Positions 44,583 through 53,987 of a DNA stretch of 64,000 nucleotides are shown here, one piece after another (within the stretch, counting starts at the first letter, position 1; every line of letters starts with the position of its first letter). The notes under the pieces are model-generated. The model was not told the origin of the DNA. It did not search any database and saw only the letters and a program-made list of their open reading frames with translations. Source of the DNA: Massilia polaris (lineage in GTDB: Bacteria > Pseudomonadota > Gammaproteobacteria > Burkholderiales > Burkholderiaceae_D). The stretch covers positions 186,001-250,000 of the forward strand of contig NZ_JABBGG010000006.1 in assembly GCF_012927275.1 (NCBI RefSeq), in the 5' to 3' direction. The position numbers and the translations under genes are program-made.

Positions 44583-45954
44583 GGTAAAAACCAACTACAC
44601 CTGCAGCGACTGCGGCGCGATCAGCTCCAAGTGGACCGGCCAGTGCGCGGCCTGCCACCAGTGGAATACGATGGTCGAGTCGGTGGTCGAGGCGCCCGGC
44701 GTCAACCGCCTGTCGAACCAGCAGCAGTACAAGAGCCTCGCGCAGACCGCGCCGGTGCTGTCGCTGGCCGATATCGAGGCGGTCGACGTGCCGCGTTTCG
44801 GCACCGGCATCGAGGAATTCGACCGGGTGCTGGGCGGCGGCCTTGTCGCGGGCGGCGTGGTGCTGATCGGCGGCGACCCGGGCATCGGCAAGTCGACCCT
44901 GCTGCTGCAGGCGCTGGCCAACATCTCGCAGGTGAAGAACACCCTCTATGTCAGTGGCGAGGAATCGGGCGCCCAGATCGCGCTGCGCGCGCGCCGGCTG
45001 GCGGTCGATGCCAGGGACCTGAAGCTGCAGGCCGAGATCCAGCTCGAGAAAATCCTCGGGACGCTGGAGACGCTCAAGCCCGAAGTGGCGGTCATCGACT
45101 CGATCCAGACCATTTATTCGGACGCGCTCAGCTCCGCGCCCGGTTCGGTGGCGCAGGTGCGCGAATGCGCGGCCCAGCTGACCCGGATGGCCAAACAGAC
45201 CGGCGTGACGATCATTTTGGTGGGCCATGTGACGAAAGAGGGCGCGCTGGCCGGGCCGCGCGTGCTTGAGCACATTGTCGATACGGTGCTGTACTTCGAA
45301 GGCGATACGCAATCGAGCTTCCGCCTGGTCCGCGCGATCAAGAACCGTTTCGGCGCGGTGAACGAGCTGGGTGTGTTCGCGATGACCGAGAAGGGCCTGA
45401 AGGGCGTGTCGAATCCATCGGCGCTGTTCCTGTCGCAGCATGACAGCCAGGTGCCCGGGTCCTGCGTGATGGTGACGCAGGAGGGTACGCGGCCGCTGCT
45501 GGTCGAGATCCAGGCGCTGGTCGATACCAGCCACCTGCCGAATGCGCGCCGCCTGTCGGTCGGCCTCGAGCAGAACCGGCTGGCGATGCTGCTGGCGGTG
45601 CTGCACCGGCACGCCGGTGTCGCGGCGTTCGACCAGGATGTGTTTATCAATGCGGTCGGCGGCGTGAAAATCACCGAACCGGCGGCCGACCTGGCGGTAC
45701 TGCTGGCGATTAATTCTTCGATGCGCAGCAAGCCGCTGCCGCGCGGGCTGGTGGTGTTCGGCGAAGTCGGCCTGGCCGGCGAGATCCGCCCGGCGCCGCG
45801 CGGGCAGGAACGTTTGCGCGAAGCGGCCAAGCTGGGCTTCTCGATCGCGATGATCCCGAAGTCGAATGTGCCTAAGCAGCCGATCGAGGGCATGAGAATC
45901 GTCGCGGTCGAACGGATTGACGAGGCGTTCAACCGGCTCCGCGAGCTCGATTAA
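44575..45954 (+). CDS. radA: DNA repair protein RadA
   Basis: 459-aa RecA-like branch-migration helicase. Zinc finger CX2C...CX2C at 10-27, Walker A GGDPGIGKST (99-108), the RadA-specific KNRFG motif (AIKNRFGAVNELG), and a C-terminal Lon-like domain (VFINAVGGVKITEPAADLAV). Start ATG 44575 overlaps alr; an in-frame ATG at 44554 would add a non-conserved tail. Full length. Confidence 0.95.
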   Translation: MAKVKTNYTCSDCGAISSKWTGQCAACHQWNTMVESVVEAPGVNRLSNQQQYKSLAQTAPVLSLADIEAVDVPRFGTGIEEFDRVLGGGLVAGGVVLIGGDPGIGKSTLLLQALANISQVKNTLYVSGEESGAQIALRARRLAVDARDLKLQAEIQLEKILGTLETLKPEVAVIDSIQTIYSDALSSAPGSVAQVRECAAQLTRMAKQTGVTIILVGHVTKEGALAGPRVLEHIVDTVLYFEGDTQSSFRLVRAIKNRFGAVNELGVFAMTEKGLKGVSNPSALFLSQHDSQVPGSCVMVTQEGTRPLLVEIQALVDTSHLPNARRLSVGLEQNRLAMLLAVLHRHAGVAAFDQDVFINAVGGVKITEPAADLAVLLAINSSMRSKPLPRGLVVFGEVGLAGEIRPAPRGQERLREAAKLGFSIAMIPKSNVPKQPIEGMRIVAVERIDEAFNRLRELD

Positions 45955-46059
45955 ATCCTGTGGTTCCCGGGTGGGCTTTGCGCTTGATGAAATTCTTCTG
46001 CTAAGCAGCCGCGATATAATTCAATATCGATAACAGTCCTCATGAATCAGGAGGAATGT

Positions 46060-46976
46060 ATGGTGCTGCGCCAGAATTTTACCTATAGCTGATATGGACC
46101 TGTATCTCAACGAGAAACGGGTCACCGAGATCGAGTGCCTGGTGCCGGACCTGACTGGTGTCGCACGCGGCAAGATTCTTCCGCGCACCAAATTCACCGA
46201 GGAGCGCGGCATGCGCATCCCCGAAGCCGTGCTCGGCATGACCGTCACCGGCAATTTCCCGACCGGCGACGCGGCCTACGAGCGCGCCATTTCCGCCACC
46301 GACCGCGACATGATCCTGAAGGCCGATCCGGCCACGATCACCATCGTGCCGTGGGCGCTTGACCCGACCGGGCAGGGCTGGTCGGCCGTCATCGGCCCGG
46401 AACTGGAGTTTTACCTGACCGCCAAGAACATGGACCCGAACCAGCCGCTCAAGGCGCCGATCGGGCGCAGCGGCCGCGCCGAAACCAGCCGCCAGATCTG
46501 CAGCATCGACGCGGTCAACGAATTCGACCCCTTGTTCGAGGATATCTACGATTATTGCGACCTGATGCAGCTGGATGTCGACACCCTGATCCACGAGATC
46601 GGGGCAGCGCAGATGGGCATCGATTTCCTGTACGGCGACCTCGCGTCCGGCCGACCGCCGCATCGAGAACCGGGTGATCGGGGCCGACGCCAATCCCTAC
46701 CTCGCCTTTGCGGTCACGCTGGCGTGCGGCTACCTGGGCATGGCCGAACAGCGCGATCCGACCGAGGCGACCGGCGGCAGCGCCCAGCACCTGGATGTTG
46801 AACTGCCGCAGGGACTGCCCGAGGCGCTGCGCATGCTGCGCGCCGACGACAAACTGGCCGAAGTGCTGGGGCCGCGCTTCGTCGACGTGTACGCGGCGAT
46901 CAAGGAGCAGGAACACCTGGAGTTCATGACGGTGATCAGTCCGTGGGAGCGCGAGCACCTGCTGCTGCACGTCTGA
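46060..46976 (+). pseudogene. Degraded glutamine synthetase (GlnA/PuuA-like)
   Basis: Three reading frames are needed. (1) ATG 46060 after AGGAGGA encodes MVLRQNFTYS, then TGA at 46090. Removing one T restores TYSDMDLYLNEKRV. (2) The frame from 46094 encodes the GS beta-grasp start (LYLNEKRVTEIECLVPDLTG; GPELEFYL), but about 30 residues are missing near 46366-46380, where PWALDPTGQ runs straight into GWSAV. (3) Near 46640-46655 about 120 or more residues of the catalytic core are gone, and the C-terminus resumes in another frame (RIENRVIGADANPYLAF...). Total coding ~300 of ~450 residues. ATP and metal sites are lost. Terminator retained. Confidence 0.9.
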
Positions 46977-46990
46977 GCCTGCATAACGCG

Positions 46991-47028
46991 AAAGCGGCAA
47001 GCGCCTAAAAGGCCTTGCCGCTTTTTTT
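46991..47028 (+). terminator. Rho-independent terminator after the GS pseudogene
   Basis: Stem AAAGCGGCAAG (46991-47001) with CTTGCCGCTTT (47014-47024), followed by a run of seven T. It starts 14 bp after the last GS stop codon, showing that the pseudogene kept its original transcription unit. Confidence 0.92.
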
Positions 47029-47056
47029 ATATGGCCGGGTAACCCAGGCCGAAGTG

Positions 47057-47173
47057 CTATTCGTGATAGCGATCGTGCAGTTCGTGCTTGCCTCCACGAA
47101 CCTCGTCCACCAGTTCGTAGATAACCAGCCCGACCATGCCGCCGAGAATACCAATGACGAGCACGCTTAACAT
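47057..47173 (-). CDS. Possible 38-aa single-pass membrane protein
   Basis: MLSVLVIGILGGMVGLVIYE then a charged, His-rich tail (LVDEVRGGKHELHDRYHE). One N-terminal hydrophobic helix with a polar tail is characteristic of genuine small membrane proteins, but the ribosome site is weak (GGAAACG, over 10 bases away). It lies in the otherwise gene-free 292 bp between the GS pseudogene and sixA. Confidence 0.45.
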   Translation of the reverse strand: MLSVLVIGILGGMVGLVIYELVDEVRGGKHELHDRYHE

Positions 47174-47268
47174 ATCATTCGACGTCGTTTCCGGCGCCCC
47201 CTCCCCGTTGAGAATTGATACACCTAAACTTTAGCAGATGGCCGGGTCTTTGCAAGGGGCGGCTGGGC

Positions 47269-47736
47269 CTATTTGACAATCAGGTCGGGCGCCATCGCCG
47301 CCTTCAGGTACAGGCTGGCTGGGTCGTTCGGTTCGCGCTGCACGAACCACCAGGCGCAGGCTTTCTTCATCTCCCAGTACTGCGGTTCGCCCGACAGCAG
47401 CAGCGCGGCGACCTGGCCCAGGGTCGGCTGGTGGCCGACGATCAGCACCGGGTCGCGCGCATTCGGCCAGTTTGCCACGCGCAGCAGCTCGTGCGGATCG
47501 GCGCCCGGTCCGATTTCCGGCTGGACCCTGAACTTGCGCCCGAGCGGCTCGACCGTTTGCAGCGTGCGCACCGCCGGGCTGACCAGCACCTTGCAGCTGT
47601 CCGGCAGCTGCGAGGTCAGCCATTCGGCCATGCGCCGCGCCTGTTTCTGCCCCTTCGAGGTCAGGGCGCGCTGCATGTCGGCTTGCCCGGGTTCGGGATC
47701 GGCTGCCTCCGCGTGACGCCACAAGATCAGGTCCAT
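47269..47736 (-). CDS. sixA: Phosphohistidine phosphatase SixA
   Basis: 155-aa histidine phosphatase superfamily enzyme. RHG-type motif LILWRHAEA (catalytic His8), LVSPAVRTLQT, and GHQPTLGQVAALL with the second catalytic His. SixA removes phosphate from histidine of phosphotransfer proteins. ATG 47736 has GGAGGA four bases upstream; another ATG lies four codons earlier. It sits 44 bp downstream of ppk1 on the same strand and is likely co-transcribed. Confidence 0.9.
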   Translation of the reverse strand: MDLILWRHAEAADPEPGQADMQRALTSKGQKQARRMAEWLTSQLPDSCKVLVSPAVRTLQTVEPLGRKFRVQPEIGPGADPHELLRVANWPNARDPVLIVGHQPTLGQVAALLLSGEPQYWEMKKACAWWFVQREPNDPASLYLKAAMAPDLIVK

Positions 47737-47780
47737 GCCATCCTCCATGTTGTTATGCCGCAGGGTCGCTCACCACTTTG

Positions 47781-49865
47781 TCATTCGCTTTGCCCGGCCG
47801 TCGGCGTGCCAAGCAGTTTCATCAGGTAGTCCTGGGCCGAGAAGCTGGCCTGCTTGCTGCGCGCGCGGCGGCGCTGGTATTGCCCGCCCGGCTCAAGCTC
47901 CCAGGCGTTCGCGTTGTCCTTCAGGTAGGGGTTCAGTCCCTCGGCGATGACGCGCCGCTTGAGCGCCTTGTCCAGCACCGGGAAGGCGACTTCGATGCGC
48001 CGGAACAGGTTGCGGCTCATCCAGTCGGCGCTGGCCAGGTAGACGTCGTGCGCCAGGTCGTTGCGGAAGTAGTAGATGCGGCTGTGCTCGAGGAAGCGCC
48101 CGATGATCGAACGTACCTTGATATTCTCCGACAAGCCCGGCACGCCCGGGTTCAGCATGCAGGCGCCGCGCACGATCAGGTCGATTTTTACGCCGTCCTG
48201 CGAGGCCGCATACAGTGCGCGGATCACCGATTCGTCGACCAGCGCGTTGACCTTGGCGATGATGCGGCCCGGCCGGCCGGCGCGGGCGATGCGGGCTTCA
48301 TTGCGGATCGCGCGGATGATCTCGTTTTGCAGCGTGAACGGCGCCAGCCACAGGTGGCGCAGCTTCTGCGGCTTGGACATGCTGGTCAGGTGGATGAATA
48401 CCTCGTTGACCTCTTCGCCGACCTGCGGGTGCGCGGTCAGCAGGCCGAAGTCGGTGTACAGGCGGGTGGTGGTCAGGTGGTAGTTGCCGGTGCCGAGGTG
48501 CGCGTAGAACTTCAGGCCGCCGTCCTCGCGCCGGATCGCCAGCGCGATCTTGGCATGGGTCTTCAGGCCGACCACGCCGTACACCACCTGGGCGCCGGCG
48601 GTTTCAAGCTTGTCGGCCCAGTTGATGTTGGCCTCTTCGTCGAACCGCGCCATCAGCTCAAGGATCACCGTCACTTCCTTGCCGGCGCGCGCGGCCGACA
48701 CCAGCGCTTCCATCAGCTCGGAGTGGGCGCCGGTGCGGTAAATGGTCTGCTTGATCGCCACCACGTCGGGGTCGCGCGCGGCGGCGCAGATGAAGTCGAC
48801 CACCGGCTGGAACGACTGGAACGGGTGGTGCAGCAGGATCTCATGCTTTTTCAGCTGCTCGAAGATGCCGGCCCCGGCCAGCTTGGGCAGCTGCCCCGGC
48901 AAGAACGGCGTGAAGCGCAGGCTGGGGATCGGGACGTGGTCGATCAGTTCGTTCAGGCGCACCAGGTTGACGGGGCCGTCGACCGCATACAGGCGCGAGG
49001 GATCGAGGCTGAACTGGTTCAGCAGGAACTGCGACAGCTCCGGCGGGCAGTTCTTGGCCACCTCCAGCCGCACCGAGGTGCCGAACTGGCGGCCCTGCAG
49101 CTCGCCCTTGAGCGCCTGGCGCAGGTTCTTGACCTCTTCCTCGTCGACCCACAGGTCGGAGTCGCGGGTGACGCGGAACTGCGAGTAGGCGGTCACCTCG
49201 CGCCCCGGGAACAGGTCTTCGATGTGCGAGTGGATCACCGACGACAGCAGGCAGAACGAGGTGCCGCCATTGCGCGACAGGTGGTCCGGCAGCTGGATCA
49301 CGCGCGGCAGCACGCGCGGCGCCTTGACGATGGCGATGCCGGTGCCGCGTCCGAACGCGTCCTTGCCGGTCAGCGCGATGATGAAATTCAGGCTCTTGTT
49401 GACGACCTGGGGGAACGGGTGGGCCGGATCGAGGCCGATCGGGGTGAGCAGCGGGCGCACCTCGCGTTCGAAATATTCTTTCACCCAGGCGCGCTGCGCT
49501 TCGTTGCGGTCGGTGTGGCGCACCAGCCGCACGCCTTTGTCCTGCAATTGAGGCAAAACCTCCGTGTTCAGGAGGGCGTACTGGTGCTGCACCAGGTCAT
49601 GGCATTCGAGGCTGATGCGGGCGAGGGTGGCGTTGAGGGCGGGATTTTCGGCGGGGTTTCCCTGGGCCAACAGGCTGGCGACCCGTACTTCGAAGAATTC
49701 ATCGAGGTTGTTGCTGACGATACAGAGGTAGCGCAGGCGCTCCAGCAGCGGAATCGCGGCATCTTCGGCCTGCGCCAGGACACGCCGGTTAAACGTGAGC
49801 TGCGACAGTTCACGGTCGAGAAACGTGGTGTGCTTCGACGCATCGGCTTGCGCAACGGTTTTCAT
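47781..49865 (-). CDS. ppk1: Polyphosphate kinase 1
   Basis: 694-aa enzyme polymerising the gamma-phosphate of ATP into polyphosphate. N-domain DRELSQLTFNRRVLAQAED and SNNLDEFFEVRVA; phospho-acceptor His437 in GLKTHAKIAL; FYAHLGTGNYHLTT; second active-site His in YYFRNDLAHDVYL. Full length. Reads divergently from pstS. A Pho-box-like pair of half-sites on the minus strand (49919-49935) precedes it, so PhoB control is likely, in line with PhoB-linked ppk in other proteobacteria. Confidence 0.95.
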   Translation of the reverse strand: MKTVAQADASKHTTFLDRELSQLTFNRRVLAQAEDAAIPLLERLRYLCIVSNNLDEFFEVRVASLLAQGNPAENPALNATLARISLECHDLVQHQYALLNTEVLPQLQDKGVRLVRHTDRNEAQRAWVKEYFEREVRPLLTPIGLDPAHPFPQVVNKSLNFIIALTGKDAFGRGTGIAIVKAPRVLPRVIQLPDHLSRNGGTSFCLLSSVIHSHIEDLFPGREVTAYSQFRVTRDSDLWVDEEEVKNLRQALKGELQGRQFGTSVRLEVAKNCPPELSQFLLNQFSLDPSRLYAVDGPVNLVRLNELIDHVPIPSLRFTPFLPGQLPKLAGAGIFEQLKKHEILLHHPFQSFQPVVDFICAAARDPDVVAIKQTIYRTGAHSELMEALVSAARAGKEVTVILELMARFDEEANINWADKLETAGAQVVYGVVGLKTHAKIALAIRREDGGLKFYAHLGTGNYHLTTTRLYTDFGLLTAHPQVGEEVNEVFIHLTSMSKPQKLRHLWLAPFTLQNEIIRAIRNEARIARAGRPGRIIAKVNALVDESVIRALYAASQDGVKIDLIVRGACMLNPGVPGLSENIKVRSIIGRFLEHSRIYYFRNDLAHDVYLASADWMSRNLFRRIEVAFPVLDKALKRRVIAEGLNPYLKDNANAWELEPGGQYQRRRARSKQASFSAQDYLMKLLGTPTAGQSE

Positions 49866-49918
49866 GTTTTTCTATCTAATATGAGTGATCTTATCCCGCG
49901 ATAGTGTGGTTAGGAAAT

Positions 49919-49935
49919 ATGACAAGCCGATGACT
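49919..49935 (-). promoter_or_regulatory. Candidate Pho box upstream of ppk1
   Basis: On the minus strand AGTCAT (49935-49930) and TGTCAT (49924-49919) are spaced 11 bp start to start, the period of PhoB half-sites. CACTAT (49906-49901), 12 bp further, could be the -10. One half-site deviates by one base from TGTCAT. About 54 bp to the ppk1 ATG. Confidence 0.55.
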
Positions 49936-50019
49936 TTGCATTGTTTGTGTGACATCAAACTCGTGACAATTTCAGAGTATCATGCAGCGACAAAACGTGT
50001 TGTACAGCAGTTTTTTGAA

Positions 50020-50036
50020 TGTCATAAACATGTCAT
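50020..50036 (+). promoter_or_regulatory. Pho box upstream of pstS
   Basis: TGTCAT (50020-50025) and TGTCAT (50031-50036), 11 bp apart, with an A/T-rich spacer (AAACA): a near-perfect PhoB binding site. TACACT (50047-50052), 10 bp after it, is the likely -10, in place of a normal -35, giving a start near 50059. Confidence 0.85.
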
Positions 50037-50093
50037 ATTCGGTCGGTACACTGCGCAGCATTCCACCCGTAGTTCCACTTATAAGGACTTGAT

Positions 50094-51137
50094 ATGCGAA
50101 TGAATAAGATGTTGGCTTCCCTGGTTACCGGCGCAACTGTAGTGATGGCAATGTCCACGGCGATGGCTGCCGACGTGACCGGCGCGGGTGCCTCCTTCCC
50201 TTATCCTGTGTACGCGAAGTGGGCAGAAGATTACAAGAAGGCCACCGGCAACAGCGTGAATTACCAGTCGGTCGGCTCCAGCGCCGGCATCAAGCAAATC
50301 AAGGCGAAGACCGTCGATTTCGGCGCGTCGGACATGCCGCTGGGCGCTGCGGACCTCGATAGCGCCGGCCTGTTCCAGTTCCCGGCCGTCATGGGCGGCG
50401 TGGTGACCATCGTCAACCTGCCCGGCATCACCCCAGGCCAGCTGAAGCTGACCGGCCCGGTTGTGGCTGACATCTACCTCGGCAAGATCACCAAGTGGAA
50501 CGCGCCGCAAATCGCCGCGCTGAACCCAGGCGTGGCCCTGCCGGCGGAAGACATCACCGTTGTGTACCGTGCGGATGGCTCCGGCACCTCCTACCTGTTC
50601 ACCGACTACCTGTCGAAGACCAGTCCTGACTTCAAAACCACCATCGGCGCGGGCGCGACGGTCAAGTGGGCCACCGGTGTCGGCGGCAAGGGCAACGACG
50701 GCGTCGCCGCCAACGTACAGCGTATCAAGGGCGCGATTGGCTACGTTGAGTGGGCATTCGCGAAAAAGAACAAGATTTCGCACACCCAGCTGAAGAACAA
50801 GGACGGCGTGTTCCTGCAGCCTGACGACGAAGCGTTCAAGGCGGCGGCGGCATCGGCCGAATGGACCAAGGCTCCTGGTTTCGGCGTCGTGCTGACCGAC
50901 CAGGGCGGCAAGGCCAGCTGGCCGATCACCGGTGTGTCGTACATCCTGATGCACAAGGCCCAGGCTGACGCCGCCAAGGGCAAGGAAGCACTCAAGTTCT
51001 TCGAGTGGGCGTTCAAGAACGGCGACAAGGCCGCGGTGGCGCTGGACTATGTCCCGATGCCGGAATCGGTCGTCAAGCTGGTGAATGACGCCTGGAAAGC
51101 AAACCTGAAGGATGCGTCGGGCAAGGCTGCCTGGTAA
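50094..51137 (+). CDS. pstS: Phosphate ABC transporter substrate-binding protein PstS
   Basis: 347-aa periplasmic phosphate receptor. Signal peptide (LASLVTGATVVMAMSTAMAA); mature start DVTGAGASFPYPVYAKWAED; phosphate-binding stretches GSSAGIKQIKAKTVDFGASD and YRADGSGTSYLFTDYL. Full length. AAGGA six bases before the ATG. A Pho box is 58 bp upstream. A large hairpin separates it from pstC and probably sets its higher expression. Confidence 0.96.
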   Translation: MRMNKMLASLVTGATVVMAMSTAMAADVTGAGASFPYPVYAKWAEDYKKATGNSVNYQSVGSSAGIKQIKAKTVDFGASDMPLGAADLDSAGLFQFPAVMGGVVTIVNLPGITPGQLKLTGPVVADIYLGKITKWNAPQIAALNPGVALPAEDITVVYRADGSGTSYLFTDYLSKTSPDFKTTIGAGATVKWATGVGGKGNDGVAANVQRIKGAIGYVEWAFAKKNKISHTQLKNKDGVFLQPDDEAFKAAAASAEWTKAPGFGVVLTDQGGKASWPITGVSYILMHKAQADAAKGKEALKFFEWAFKNGDKAAVALDYVPMPESVVKLVNDAWKANLKDASGKAAW

Positions 51138-51147
51138 TCAGGAGTAC

Positions 51148-51207
51148 CGCCCCGCAGGGCGGATAGGCCAAGGCTCGGCGCCTCCGGCTTATCCGCCCTG
51201 CGGGGCG
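51148..51207 (+). promoter_or_regulatory. Intercistronic hairpin between pstS and pstC
   Basis: 18-bp perfect stem: 51148-51165 (CGCCCCGCAGGGCGGATA) pairs with 51190-51207, with a 24-nt loop. No U-tract follows, so it is more likely an mRNA 3'-end stabiliser or partial attenuator for pstS than a full terminator; pstC follows 65 bp later. Confidence 0.8.
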
Positions 51208-51272
51208 CAAGCGTAATTTCGATTTACCCAACCTAAGCCCGCCAGAGGCACGGTTAATACAAAAAACATACC

Positions 51273-52289
51273 ATGAGCGTACACCCACCCGTAGCGATGA
51301 CGGATGTGCAGGGAAGTGCGGCGCAGGAACGCAGCGCAGCGGCGATGCATTCCACCATGCGCAAGCAGCGCTTCCAGGATTTCATCTTCCACAAAGTAAC
51401 ACTTACCTTCGCAGCCTCCGTGCTGCTAGCACTGATCGGCATCATCGTATCGCTGATCATCGGCGCCGCGCCGGCTTTCGACGAATTCGGCGCTTCTTTC
51501 GTTACCACTGTCGAATGGGACCCGGTCAACGATAAATTCGGCGCCATGATCGCCATCGTCGGCACCCTCGCCACGTCCTTCATCGCCTTGCTGATCGCGT
51601 TTCCGGTCAGCTTCGGCATTGCCCTGTTCCTCACCGAGATCTGTCCCGTCTGGCTGCGCCGTCCGCTCGGCACCGCCGTCGAGCTGCTGGCCGGCGTGCC
51701 GTCGATTATCTACGGCATGTGGGGCCTGTTCGTGTTCGCGCCGCTGTTCGCCGACCACGTCCAGCCGCTGCTGAAAAGCACGCTGGGCCAGTTGCCTGTT
51801 ATCGGACACGTGTTCAGCGGCCCGACGATGGGCATCGGCATCCTGACCGCCGGCCTGATCCTGGCCGTGATGATCATTCCGTTCATCGCGTCGGTCATGC
51901 GCGACGTGTTCGAAATCGTTCCTGCGGTGCTGAAGGAGTCCGCGTACGGCCTCGGCTGTACCCAGTGGGAAGTGGTACGCAAAGTGGTGCTGCCTTACAC
52001 TAAGACCGGTGTCGTCGGCGGTGTGATGCTTGGCCTCGGCCGTGCACTGGGCGAAACCATGGCGGTGACCTTCGTGATCGGCAACGCGCACTCGCTGTCG
52101 TGGTCGCTCTTCTCCGCCGGTAACAGTATTTCCTCGACCCTGGCCAATGAATTCGCCGAAGCGGCCTCGCCACTCCATGTGTCGTCGCTGTTCGCGCTGG
52201 CCCTGATCCTCTTCATCATCACCTTTATCGTCCTGTCCGCCGCCAAGATCATGCTTGCCGGAATGTCCCGCAAGGAGGGCGTGAAATGA
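51273..52289 (+). CDS. pstC: Phosphate ABC transporter permease PstC
   Basis: 338-aa permease, about six helices. [20 protein letters not shown] periplasmic loop; [23 protein letters not shown] loop [20 protein letters not shown] followed by [20 protein letters not shown] are PstC signatures. Stop overlaps the pstA start (ATGA). The N-terminal ~30 residues are longer than in E. coli and poorly conserved. Confidence 0.95.
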   Translation: MSVHPPVAMTDVQGSAAQERSAAAMHSTMRKQRFQDFIFHKVTLTFAASVLLALIGIIVSLIIGAAPAFDEFGASFVTTVEWDPVNDKFGAMIAIVGTLATSFIALLIAFPVSFGIALFLTEICPVWLRRPLGTAVELLAGVPSIIYGMWGLFVFAPLFADHVQPLLKSTLGQLPVIGHVFSGPTMGIGILTAGLILAVMIIPFIASVMRDVFEIVPAVLKESAYGLGCTQWEVVRKVVLPYTKTGVVGGVMLGLGRALGETMAVTFVIGNAHSLSWSLFSAGNSISSTLANEFAEAASPLHVSSLFALALILFIITFIVLSAAKIMLAGMSRKEGVK

Positions 52290-53140
52290 CCGCCATGAAT
52301 CCTGTCTATCGCAAACGCCTTCACGTGCACCGCATCGGCATCGTGCTGTCCGTCATTTCGATGTCAATCGGGCTGCTGGCGCTGGCGTGGATCCTGTGGA
52401 CCCTGCTGGTCAACGGATTCGGCGCGCTGTCGCTCCACCTGTTTACCGCCGACACCCCTGCGCCCAACAGCGTCGGCGGCGGGCTGCGCAACGCCATCAT
52501 CGGCAGTATCATGATGGTCGGCCTGTCAACGGCGATCAGCACGCCGATCGGCATCCTGGCCGGCATCTACCTGGCCGAGTATGGCGACAAGAACTGGTTC
52601 GCCCAGGTGACCCGCTTCGTTACCGACATCATGCTGTCGGCGCCATCGATCGTCATCGGCCTGTTCGTGTACGCGATCTACGTCGCCAACGCCAAGCACT
52701 TCTCCGGCTACGCGGGCACCATCGCGCTGTCCCTGATCGCGGTGCCGGTGGTGGTGCGCACGACCGACAACATGCTGCGCCTGGTGCCGAACAACCTGCT
52801 GGAAGCCGCCTTTGCGCTCGGCGCCCCGCGCTGGAAAGTCGCCACGATGGTGCGCCTGCGCGCCGTCAAGGCCGGCGTGATCACCGGCGTGCTGCTGGCG
52901 CTGGCCCGCATTTCGGGCGAGACCGCGCCGCTGCTGTTCACCGCGCTGAACAACCAGTTCTTCAGCACCGACATGAACGCGCCGCTGGCGAACCTGCCGG
53001 TGGTGATCTACCAGTTCGCGATGAGCCCGTATGATGACTGGCGCGCCCTTGCATGGGGTGGCGCACTGATCGTGACGTTCAGCGTGCTGTTCCTGAACAT
53101 CCTGTCGCGCACCGTGTTCAGCCAGAAAACTCCAAATTAA
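52286..53140 (+). CDS. pstA: Phosphate ABC transporter permease PstA
   Basis: 284-aa permease pairing with Pst[57 protein letters not shown], and the EAA loop [20 protein letters not shown] followed by [19 protein letters not shown]. Coupled to pstC by 4-bp overlap; pstB starts 9 bp downstream. Confidence 0.95.
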   Translation: MTAMNPVYRKRLHVHRIGIVLSVISMSIGLLALAWILWTLLVNGFGALSLHLFTADTPAPNSVGGGLRNAIIGSIMMVGLSTAISTPIGILAGIYLAEYGDKNWFAQVTRFVTDIMLSAPSIVIGLFVYAIYVANAKHFSGYAGTIALSLIAVPVVVRTTDNMLRLVPNNLLEAAFALGAPRWKVATMVRLRAVKAGVITGVLLALARISGETAPLLFTALNNQFFSTDMNAPLANLPVVIYQFAMSPYDDWRALAWGGALIVTFSVLFLNILSRTVFSQKTPN

Positions 53141-53148
53141 AAAACGAT

Positions 53149-53946
53149 ATGAACAGCCCAATTCCAACTCCGATTCCGACCGTGACGCCGAAAAACAAAA
53201 CCATCGAGATTTCTGGCCTGAACTTCTTTTACGGGAAGACGCAGAGCCTGACCAATGTCAGCCTGGACATCCATGAAAAGCAGGTAACTGCTTTCATTGG
53301 CCCGTCCGGCTGCGGCAAGTCGACCCTGCTGCGCACGCTTAACCGCATGTACGACCTGTATCCGGGCCAGCGCGCCGAAGGCCAGATCATGTACCGCGGC
53401 AAGAACATCCTCGACCCGGACCAGGACGTCAACATGCTGCGCGCCAAGGTCGGCATGGTATTCCAGAAGCCGACGCCGTTCCCGATGTCGGTGTACGAAA
53501 ACATTGCCTTCGGCGTGCGCCTGTATGAAGACCTGTCCAAGGGGGAAATGGACGAGCGCGTCGAAGCGGCGCTGAAGAAGGCCGCGCTGTGGGGCGAGGT
53601 CAAGGACAAGCTGAGCAAGAGCGGCCTGTCGCTGTCGGGCGGCCAGCAGCAGCGCCTGTGCATTGCGCGCTGCATTGCCGTCAAGCCTGACGTGCTGCTG
53701 CTCGATGAGCCGACCTCGGCGCTGGATCCGATCTCGACCGCCAAGGTCGAGGAACTGATCAGCGAACTGAAGCAGGACTACACGATCACCATCGTGACCC
53801 ACAATATGCAACAGGCAGCCCGTTGCTCCGACTACACTGCGTACATGTATCTTGGCGAGTTGATGGAATTCGGCGAAACGGACCAGATATTCATGAACCC
53901 GGCGCGCAAAGAGACGCAGGACTACATCACCGGGCGTTTCGGTTAA
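53149..53946 (+). CDS. pstB: Phosphate ABC transporter ATPase PstB
   Basis: 265-aa ATPase energising Pst[22 protein letters not shown], Walker [25 protein letters not shown] (PstB-specific), Q-loop [19 protein letters not shown], signature [13 protein letters not shown], Walker [14 protein letters not shown]-loop [16 protein letters not shown]. The N-terminus has an unusual Pro/Thr stretch ([16 protein letters not shown]). Confidence 0.96.
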   Translation: MNSPIPTPIPTVTPKNKTIEISGLNFFYGKTQSLTNVSLDIHEKQVTAFIGPSGCGKSTLLRTLNRMYDLYPGQRAEGQIMYRGKNILDPDQDVNMLRAKVGMVFQKPTPFPMSVYENIAFGVRLYEDLSKGEMDERVEAALKKAALWGEVKDKLSKSGLSLSGGQQQRLCIARCIAVKPDVLLLDEPTSALDPISTAKVEELISELKQDYTITIVTHNMQQAARCSDYTAYMYLGELMEFGETDQIFMNPARKETQDYITGRFG

Positions 53947-53987
53947 TCCGCATCGATCCCACATAAAAACAGAAGACGGAGAGCAGC

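Noticed and set aside
46090-46092. TGA in the glutamine synthetase fossil as a selenocysteine codon, tempting given the nearby selenium genes
   Set aside because: The frame after the TGA does not continue the GS sequence; GS homology resumes one base out of frame, so it is a frameshift.
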